64,000 nucleotides of DNA from Clavelina lepadiformis (lineage: Eukaryota > Chordata > Ascidiacea > Aplousobranchia > Clavelinidae). A program made the position numbers and the translations under genes. This document shows positions 57,801 through 64,000 of this stretch, piece by piece. The notes below the pieces were generated by a model that saw only the letters and a program-made list of their open reading frames with translations, was not told where the DNA came from and searched no databases. Location of the stretch: NCBI RefSeq assembly GCF_947623445.1, contig NC_135241.1:21144501-21208500 (forward strand), read 5' to 3'. Position 1 is the stretch's first letter. Each line of letters starts with the position of its first letter.

Positions 57801-60036
57801 CAAAAAACTCTGTTTAGCTTGAGGCCTTTGCAGCACGATTTCTGGTGAAAAGTTACGGTAGTTTCCTGTCTGGTTGGTAGGCCTATACTTCATTTTTAGG
57901 CTACACACAAATAGGGCTACCTATTTTTCAAATAGCTATATAAGCTAGGTTTTCATCAACGCTTGCTGTTAGTTTTAATTTATCTTCAAAGTTAAATGAC
58001 CTAGCTCAGTCTACTGAAATCATTATGCCCAGAGGTTAAACCTATTTGCGGTTCGCCTATTCGTTCACCACACGTTAACTTGCACAGGCCCAACGGTATA
58101 CCATACCATACCAGGCCACGTGCAACAGACAGACAACCTAGGTCCTAGATGTAACAATTTGGTAAAAATTTCCATTGCGTAATACGCTGCAAGCCATCCG
58201 TGACGACACCACTCAAATAAAGAGTCACACAAGCAAAAAAATACGAGAGAAGGCAGAAAAAGTAGAATCGACTCTTGAAAGAGTCAGAATCCGTTCTCTC
58301 TTTCAAACGAGTGGAAAAACTGACTCAAGTTTTTTTAGAGTGTAATCACGTCACAGTTATTTAAAATCCACTATCGTAATTATAGTATCCTTTCTGCAAG
58401 CTTTACATCTTTTACTTTTTCGCAGGTAGCGGTGGATGATATTGTACAAATGATGAAAAGGCATGAAGAGGAAATGTGGACAAGGATAAAAACTCTAGTA
58501 TCTGATTCGTCACTTCTTCACAATTTGTCCGCCAAAATTTATCCCTTTCAGCATCGTTTTGATAGACTGGGAAATGCATATAGCAGAAGGCAGGTTTTTG
58601 AACAAAATATAGATTTTTGTCAGCCTCAGGAAGTAATTGTTGGATTTACTACCAAAACCCAAGGATGTCGTGATAACCGAAGCCTTGAACGTCATCCAAG
58701 ATCCATTCAATACATTTCTTTACGGAACACAATCAGACTTTTAATTAACAATATATCGTTCTGTAAAATGGTGAAAAACTATGACGGCATGAAAACGTCA
58801 ATGACACGAGATAACCGGGATCAATATTTAAGAGATTTCTGTGATGGCCAAGTTCTTCAAAATCACCCTTTGTTTACTTCTTCGCCCACAGCTTTGCAGC
58901 TGTTACTTTACTTTGACGATCTGGAATTGTGCAATCCACTTGGTAGCAAATCCCGAAAACATAAAATATCAGTTTTTTATGTTTCATTTGGAAATATAAA
59001 TCCTATTTATCGCTCACGGTTGGCCAATATCTTTTTGTTAGCAATAGCTCATACATCAGACGTGGTGAAGTTCGGAATAGACAAAGTTTTATCAACATTT
59101 TATGAAGAATTGGAAATTTTATCTGACAAGGGTTTTGAAGTTCAATTAAAAAAAGGTGGAGTCATAAATGTGAAAGGATCGTTGCTTGCAGTTATCAGCG
59201 ACACCCTCGCAGCGCACCAAATTACAGGTTTTAAAGAAGGTGTAGGGTTTGCAAAACAGAAATGTCGGCATTGTTTGTGCAATTTTGATGACATGCAGCG
59301 GATGTTTTTTGAAAGCAATTTTAAGTTACGGTCCTTGCAAACTCACGTAAATATTCACTGCAAAAATATCTGCAGAAAATCCTCCACTGAATTTGGAGTA
59401 AATAGATTGTCATCTTTGTTTAAGGTGCCGTATTTCAATCCGTTCCATTGCGTTCCACAAGATCCGATGCACGTAATTCTTGAGGGTTGCTTACCTTATG
59501 TCATGAAACATCTTCTGAATTATTACGTTAATATCAAAAAATATTTCACCATCGAACAGTTCAATGAAAAACTTGAGAAGTTTCCATACTCATACATGGA
59601 CAGACGCAAGAAACCAAGCAATCTGGATAGTAGTCATCTCGAGAAAGATGGAAGTTTGAGACAATCTGCTTCTCAGATGTGGCTTCTCGGCCGCCTTCTT
59701 CCTTTTTTTGTTTATGAGTGGGTGGATATGACATCTGTGCATTGGGGGTGTTTTGTGACATTACTTGAAATCATGTCTACAGTTTTTTCACCATGTGTAT
59801 CTCAATCTCAAATAGCTCTTCTGCGTTGGAAAATTGCTTATCACTTAGATTTATTTAGGCAAAGCTTCCCTGGGGTAAACATAATACCAAAGCAACACTA
59901 TCTTCTTCATTTACCATCGGACATATCCAGGCTTGGACCAAGTATGCATTTTTGGTGCATGAGATATGAAGGAAAACATTCTTTTTTAAAACAATTAACC
60001 AAGATTGCTAATTTTAAAAACATATGTAAATACATG
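54810..60036 (+). CDS. C2H2 zinc-finger/RNase-H-like transposase of the two-gene element, interrupted at its 3' end
   Basis: Exon 1 is 54810-55232 and exon 2 runs from 58426 to at least 60036, joined in phase (678 residues visible). Exon 1 encodes two Cys2His2 units: the MFLCHVCRGKG...HIRRAH stretch, and CQIDGCPKEFHSY followed by KHRWRNH. Exon 2 has ISVFYVSFGNINPIYRSRL, LLAVISDTLAAHQITGFKEG, a cysteine cluster (KCRHCLC), VPQDPMHVILEGCLPYVMKH and MRYEGKHSFLK. The Asp of ISDT, the Asp of QDPMH and the Glu of RYEGKH are candidates for an RNase-H-fold DDE triad. The frame continues KNICKYM and stops being transposase exactly where a hAT element begins, so the C-terminus is displaced. The 3.2-kb intron is long mainly because of the insertion at 55673-58342. 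Confidence 0.75.
55673..58342. mobile_element. Nested DNA element with CACTCTAAAAAAA inverted ends and subterminal repeats
   Basis: The left end CACTCTAAAAAAA at 55673 is inverted at the right end (TTTTTTTAGAGTG, ending 58342), and both are flanked by TA. A roughly 127-bp unit beginning CTGACTCTTTGGTGACTCAA is repeated directly at 55688 and 55815. GACTCTT/AAGAGTC words recur at both ends, as in CACTA-type subterminal arrays. The minus strand carries an ORF1-like coding remnant at 56024-56555. No transposase was recognised, so it would be non-autonomous. It lies wholly within the intron of the host element's transposase gene, so it may be spliced out. Confidence 0.75.
56024..56555 (-). pseudogene. 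ORF1-type accessory protein remnant in the nested element
   Basis: Two minus-strand exons appear. One is about 56555-56447 (LEKLLPPLNFRRKGCQSQSH) and the other about 56361-56024, including PFLLAVGNSTQPDQYYIVAD and RALYRLFSSFWVCNISYYP up to a stop at 56024. The order 'PF(L/I)...; (A/C)xxxLF...; (Y/F)P' matches the C-terminus of the ORF1 protein at 52027-52521, though the two are very different in residue identity. Upstream exons were not found, so it is partial. It suggests that the nested element is a relative of the host element, of a different family. Confidence 0.5.
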
Positions 60037-62279
60037 CAGGGCCGGATTAAGACGAAACTGGGCCTGATGCTGCAGCGCAAAAACAGGCCTATTTTTTCTA
60101 GGCATTGGTACATATGCATTCGACACTCTGACTCCACCGTACACGCGTAATCAGACCGACCAAAGAGCCTTTATTGCTTTCGACGCAGTCAGCCAAATTT
60201 TAATGAACATGAACAATAATAACGACGTGTTATCGTAAAAACTCGAGAGTAACATCAGGCTATGTAACACCAACACAATTCAATACCAATATTGCCTGAA
60301 AAGCGGAGTTAATGAAGAAAAGGCTAATCCAGATCAACTTAACGTTGGCATATTGTCAATGCTGCGCTAGTGCTGCTTACTTATACTACTGTTTTTCGAG
60401 CCTTAGCAAGCGCGAAATCTTCGATCATGTCAGTGCAGTCAAGGCTGCTCAGCACCTCATGTTCAATGCTCATAAGCGCCAGCATGTTTAGCCTTTCCTC
60501 CCTCATCGAGGACCGCAGCTCTCCTTTGACTATTCCCAGTTTTGAGAAGCTCCGCTCGCCGGAGGCATTAGACACCATCAAGCACAGATAGATGCGCAAA
60601 GCAATCTCGACGTTTGGAAATGTTTGAGAAAGGTTCAACGACGACAAAAGCTTGTACATGGTAAGCTCTGCTGACTCGTTCACACTCACCGATTTCTGGG
60701 TGCGCATAAATGCAGCAAACTGTATGAGCTCAGCCACCAGCGTGTCTTCCAAGTCATCTGGATACGAGGAAACGAGATTTTGAGCTTTATTCTCGATCTG
60801 CTTTATGCTCAATGACGTTAGCTCCGAAAGAAATCCGAATGTTGTAGATATATCCTCATACGCCTTCATTCGCTTTTCCAGTTCAGCTAACAGTCTGTCG
60901 ATCATGACCAGATATATATGGGTTTTGAATGTTTCCCTAGGGGTGAGGTTTTCTTCGTTTGCAGCTCCTTCATCAGGCATTCGCTTTCGCTTACGGCCTC
61001 GACGTTCTTCAGCCTTGTATTCGCCGTGAGGAACCTTTTCGATCGCCATCTGCTCATACACGTCAAATCTGTCCCGTGCAAATTGAATCGTGTCGACCAG
61101 TGATGCCAATAAACTAGTTGCCGTATTCAGACTGACTGTAGGGTCTTGGAGGCTAATGCTCGTACTGTTGAGACGGCATAGGATATCGTTCCAGGCAGTC
61201 GCCATAACTGCTGTCTCAAGTTCGTCCATCCTGCGCGAAAATCCGTCGGCCTGGTTTCTCGTATCGGCCTTCTGCTCCTTATCTGCCGCAAGCTCATCCA
61301 GGACTTCTTGAATGCTCTTCCACCCTTCTACTAGCGCTTTGACAGCATCTGCACGTTCACACCATCGGGTTCCAGACAAACCTTTGAGCGTTAATGTGCA
61401 GCGATTCTTCAGTTTCTGCCAGCGATATGTCGATTCAGACAGGAAAACGTATAGTCCATTGACAAAATGAAAAAACCTGGTACAGCCAGCGCAGCTATTA
61501 ACAGCCTGGTCTCCTACCAGGTTTAAACTGTGGTTGCAGCATGGAATAAAAGCAGCATATTTACATTCTCGCTTCACAATTGCCTGGACACCGTTGTACC
61601 GTCCTGACATGTTTGACGCATTGTCATACGACTGGCCTCTGCAGTTAGTAACATCCAAGCCATTTTCCTTCAGAAAGTTCAGAAGTATGCTAGCCATGTG
61701 CGTAGCGGTGTGTCTCATCATAGGCAAGAATGTCAGGAACCGTTCAACTGGACCCAACGGCAGAACATATCGAATAACAATCGTTAGCTGGTCGAGGTGT
61801 GATACGTCAGGTGTAGAGTCAATCGAGACAGAGAAATACTTCGCCTTCTTGGCTTCTTTCAGGATGGTGTCCTGCACCTTTTGTCCCATGAGCTGCACCA
61901 GCTCCTCGCAAATTGTGGATGACAAATAAGAAATGTGACCTTTCCCGCAGTTCGCATATTTTCTAATATGGCTAGCCAGCAGAGTATCGTACTCCGCCAA
62001 CAACTCAATGATGCCAAGGTAGTTACCATTATGAGGGGAACCTATGATCTCATCCGCGCCCCTTATAGCAAGGCCACGCTTAGCTAGGAATATCAGAACG
62101 TCGATGAGCCGCTTTACAATCTGGCGCCAGTAACACCGCTCTTCCTCGACCTGTTTAGCGGCTAGGTAGTCAACACGACCGGCCTCCCTCTGTCGGCTCG
62201 CAAAAGACAACATAGCCTTGCGATGACCATCGCTTGGTTTTACAATAGTTCCGGGTAGTGAACAATCGTCACGGCCCTA
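60037..62279 (-). mobile_element. hAT element, ZMYM1-like, copy 1
   Basis: Begins at CAGGGCCGGATTAAGACG (60037), a typical hAT terminus, exactly where the host transposase frame is interrupted. The transposase is on the minus strand. The right limit is set at 62279, where the sequence changes to a ZBED-type fragment. The last bases (CGGCCCTA) could pair with the left end, but they also lie in an open frame continuous with the transposase, so the right side may be a truncation. The 8 bp before the element (AATACATG) are not repeated after 62279, so no target duplication is visible. Confidence 0.75.
60381..62213 (-). CDS. hAT transposase, ZMYM1/TTF-type, 610 aa, N-terminally short
   Basis: Cut-and-paste transposase of the hAT superfamily. 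Motifs in order: FSVSIDSTPDVSHLDQLTIV (first catalytic Asp region), DVTNCRGQSYDNASNMSGRY (second Asp region), then FIPCCNHSLNLVG with the C..H signature. A basic RRGRKRKR nuclear signal follows in mid-protein. At the end is the dimerisation region, LRIYLCLMVSNASGERSFSK (catalytic Glu context) followed by LNMLALMSIEHEVL. The frame is intact. Relatives usually start with a TTF-type zinc finger and a longer N-terminus; here the open frame runs only about 66 nt upstream of the first ATG before a stop at the element limit, so the DNA-binding part is missing. Confidence 0.85.
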   Translation of the reverse strand: MLSFASRQREAGRVDYLAAKQVEEERCYWRQIVKRLIDVLIFLAKRGLAIRGADEIIGSPHNGNYLGIIELLAEYDTLLASHIRKYANCGKGHISYLSSTICEELVQLMGQKVQDTILKEAKKAKYFSVSIDSTPDVSHLDQLTIVIRYVLPLGPVERFLTFLPMMRHTATHMASILLNFLKENGLDVTNCRGQSYDNASNMSGRYNGVQAIVKRECKYAAFIPCCNHSLNLVGDQAVNSCAGCTRFFHFVNGLYVFLSESTYRWQKLKNRCTLTLKGLSGTRWCERADAVKALVEGWKSIQEVLDELAADKEQKADTRNQADGFSRRMDELETAVMATAWNDILCRLNSTSISLQDPTVSLNTATSLLASLVDTIQFARDRFDVYEQMAIEKVPHGEYKAEERRGRKRKRMPDEGAANEENLTPRETFKTHIYLVMIDRLLAELEKRMKAYEDISTTFGFLSELTSLSIKQIENKAQNLVSSYPDDLEDTLVAELIQFAAFMRTQKSVSVNESAELTMYKLLSSLNLSQTFPNVEIALRIYLCLMVSNASGERSFSKLGIVKGELRSSMREERLNMLALMSIEHEVLSSLDCTDMIEDFALAKARKTVV

Positions 62280-62280
62280 A

Positions 62281-62602
62281 TGTTTGGTGTGCTCCCAAAT
62301 TCTGCCAAATGACGTTATGAAACCTTCTAAAGTTGTTCGTCACTTTCATTCAAAGCACAACAATCTTGAAGGCAAGCCACTTGAATATTTTGGACGAATA
62401 TTCTCTGATATGAACGATTAAAAAAAGCAAATGAAAAGATGACGACTACCGAAAAATCCTTTCTTCATGAATCCTATCTAGTTTCTCTACGAATAGTTAA
62501 AACCAAAAAAAGCATACACGATTGGGGAAGAGTTAATAAAGCCGTGCATCTTATCTGCGGCTGAAGTAATGAAGGGCCCTGAAACAGCTCGAAAAGTGTT
62601 AT
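62281..62602 (+). pseudogene. Broken ZBED-type hAT transposase fragment
   Basis: The plus strand reads CLVCSQILPNDVMKPSKVV, then RHFHSKHNNLEGKPLEYFGR. This is a BED zinc finger (C..C and H..H) with the MKPSK and KPLEYF motifs typical of ZBED5/FAM200-like hAT transposases. After a stop, the next conserved segment appears in other frames: FLHESYLVSLRIVKTKKSIH, then, after a frame change, TIGEELIKPCILSAAEVMKG. So it carries at least one stop and one frameshift and stops at 62602, far short of the full length. It belongs to a different hAT family and strand from the flanking copies. Confidence 0.8.
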
Positions 62603-62682
62603 AATTTTTCATCTTAAATAAGTAGTCTATGCCAAAATCTTGCTTTATCTTACGTGCCTAGGCGTAACACTGTGCCTAGGCG
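62603..62682. repeat. Spacer with an 11-bp direct repeat next to hAT copy 2
   Basis: GTGCCTAGGCG occurs at 62654-62664 and again at 62672-62682, the second directly abutting the left terminus of hAT copy 2. Each contains the palindrome GCCTAGGC. It may be the subterminal part of an older hAT element, as such words are common in hAT ends, or the join of a tandem duplication. Confidence 0.5.
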
Positions 62683-64000
62683 CAGGGCCGGATTAAGACG
62701 AAACTGGGCCTGATGCTGCAGCGCAAAAACAGGCCTATTTTTTCTAGGCATTGGTACATATGCATTCGACACTCTGACTCCACCGTACACGCGTAATCAG
62801 ACCGACCAAAGAGCCTTTATTGCTTTCGACGCAGTCAGCCAAATTTTAATGAACATGAACAATAATAACGACGTGTTATCGTAAAAACTCGAGAGTAACA
62901 TCAGGCTATGTAACACCAACACAATTCAATACCAATATTGCCTGAAAAGCGGAGTTAATGAAGAAAAGGCTAATCCAGATCAACTTAACGTTGGCATATT
63001 GTCAATGCTGCGCTAGTGCTGCTTACTTATACTACTGTTTTTCGAGCCTTAGCAAGCGCGAAATCTTCGATCATGTCAGTGCAGTCAAGGCTGCTCAGCA
63101 CCTCATGTTCAATGCTCATAAGCGCCAGCATGTTTAGCCTTTCCTCCCTCATCGAGGACCGCAGCTCTCCTTTGACTATTCCCAGTTTTGAGAAGCTCCG
63201 CTCGCCGGAGGCATTAGACACCATCAAGCACAGATAGATGCGCAAAGCAATCTCGACGTTTGGAAATGTTTGAGAAAGGTTCAACGACGACAAAAGCTTG
63301 TACATGGTAAGCTCTGCTGACTCGTTCACACTCACCGATTTCTGGGTGCGCATAAATGCAGCAAACTGTATGAGCTCAGCCACCAGCGTGTCTTCCAAGT
63401 CATCTGGATACGAGGAAACGAGATTTTGAGCTTTATTCTCGATCTGCTTTATGCTCAATGACGTTAGCTCCGAAAGAAATCCGAATGTTGTAGATATATC
63501 CTCATACGCCTTCATTCGCTTTTCCAGTTCAGCTAACAGTCTGTCGATCATGACCAGATATATATGGGTTTTGAATGTTTCCCTAGGGGTGAGGTTTTCT
63601 TCGTTTGCAGCTCCTTCATCAGGCATTCGCTTTCGCTTACGGCCTCGACGTTCTTCAGCCTTGTATTCGCCGTGAGGAACCTTTTCGATCGCCATCTGCT
63701 CATACACGTCAAATCTGTCCCGTGCAAATTGAATCGTGTCGACCAGTGATGCCAATAAACTAGTTGCCGTATTCAGACTGACTGTAGGGTCTTGGAGGCT
63801 AATGCTCGTACTGTTGAGACGGCATAGGATATCGTTCCAGGCAGTCGCCATAACTGCTGTCTCAAGTTCGTCCATCCTGCGCGAAAATCCGTCGGCCTGG
63901 TTTCTCGTATCGGCCTTCTGCTCCTTATCTGCCGCAAGCTCATCCAGGACTTCTTGAATGCTCTTCCACCCTTCTACTAGCGCTTTGACAGCATCTGCAC
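62683..64000 (-). mobile_element. hAT element, ZMYM1-like, copy 2 (runs off the window)
   Basis: By eye identical to 60037-61354 at a constant offset of 2646 bp, starting at the same terminal base CAGGGCC. It includes the transposase C-terminal part at 63027-64000 on the minus strand (282 residues from an internal Met, identical to copy 1). The bases before it (CCTAGGCG) differ from those before copy 1 (AATACATG). The lack of visible differences means a very recent event, a tandem duplication, or an assembly duplication. Confidence 0.85.
63027..64000 (-). CDS. hAT transposase, copy 2, partial at window edge
   Basis: C-terminal part of the same transposase as at 60381-62213, with the RRGRKRKR nuclear signal and the SNASGERSFSKLG dimerisation motif. 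The remainder lies beyond the window. Its stop codon at 63027 corresponds to 60381 in copy 1. Confidence 0.85.
   Translation of the reverse strand, partial: ADAVKALVEGWKSIQEVLDELAADKEQKADTRNQADGFSRRMDELETAVMATAWNDILCRLNSTSISLQDPTVSLNTATSLLASLVDTIQFARDRFDVYEQMAIEKVPHGEYKAEERRGRKRKRMPDEGAANEENLTPRETFKTHIYLVMIDRLLAELEKRMKAYEDISTTFGFLSELTSLSIKQIENKAQNLVSSYPDDLEDTLVAELIQFAAFMRTQKSVSVNESAELTMYKLLSSLNLSQTFPNVEIALRIYLCLMVSNASGERSFSKLGIVKGELRSSMREERLNMLALMSIEHEVLSSLDCTDMIEDFALAKARKTVV

Larger units (their letters stand above)
51688..60036. mobile_element. Two-gene DNA transposon with CACTGCAAAAA-type left end, right end not in window
   Basis: The proposed left terminus is CACTGCAAAAAAAAATG at 51688, preceded by TA. 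Inside lie a minus-strand accessory gene (52027-53582) and a divergent plus-strand transposase gene (54810-60036). The pair occurs together in mobile DNA of fish and invertebrates as I recall it (often annotated as SAMD3-like and uncharacterised C2H2 proteins). The element has a second element inside its transposase intron (55673-58342) and is cut by a hAT at 60037, so its right end must lie beyond 64000. The terminus resembles CACTA/EnSpm ends, but superfamily membership is not proven here. Both open frames look undamaged as far as they go. Confidence 0.6.

Noticed and set aside
60390-61929. Plus-strand open frames across the hAT element
   Set aside because: Shadows of the minus-strand transposase.
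62569-62581. GGGCCCTG as the right terminus of hAT copy 1
   Set aside because: It lies within the ZBED-type coding fragment (KGPETARKVL), and the next bases do not match the left flank as a target duplication.

Overview
The window looks like nuclear DNA of an invertebrate chordate, most likely a solitary ascidian of the Ciona kind. This is an inference from AT-rich sequence, genes split into many small GT-AG exons with short introns, and animal gene families: glycerol kinase, a secreted FGF, FAM227, mu-crystallin and EEPD1. No species can be named from sequence alone. Exons were read by eye from splice sites and reading phase; every stated phase closes unless marked otherwise.

Left part (1-6073) is repeat-rich. 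A Harbinger-like non-autonomous element (67-1765) carries a nested hAT-type element with a perfect 8-bp target duplication. It is followed by a tandem duplication, a decayed tRNA-like stretch, and a dispersed repeat that recurs upstream of the crystallin gene. Glycerol kinase (6074-10558, +) is complete in 15 exons, 560 residues, with a hydrophobic C-terminal tail like that of human GK.

The centre (11.6-40.6 kb) appears to be one large minus-strand gene of the FAM227 (FWWh) family. Nine exons lie at 37421-40594 and six phase-compatible candidate exons at 11644-13629. Its roughly 24-kb intron holds a three-exon FGF gene on the opposite strand (28642-35531, closest by eye to the FGF3/7/10/22 group), together with a 15-kb gene-free stretch upstream of the FGF. 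A pogo-like element sits in another FAM227 intron, and a large imperfect inverted repeat lies just upstream of the gene.

The right part has mu-crystallin/ketimine reductase (43845-46545, +, 8 exons) and EEPD1 (48703-50631, -, 3 exons), both complete. From 51.7 kb to the window end everything is mobile DNA. A two-gene DNA transposon has a minus-strand accessory protein and a plus-strand C2H2-plus-RNase-H-like transposase. Its long intron hosts a second element with CACTCT termini and subterminal repeats, and its last visible exon is cut at 60036 by a hAT element. That hAT sequence recurs without visible difference 2646 bp downstream, and between the two copies is a broken fragment of a different, ZBED-type hAT transposase. 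The layers give a relative order of insertion.
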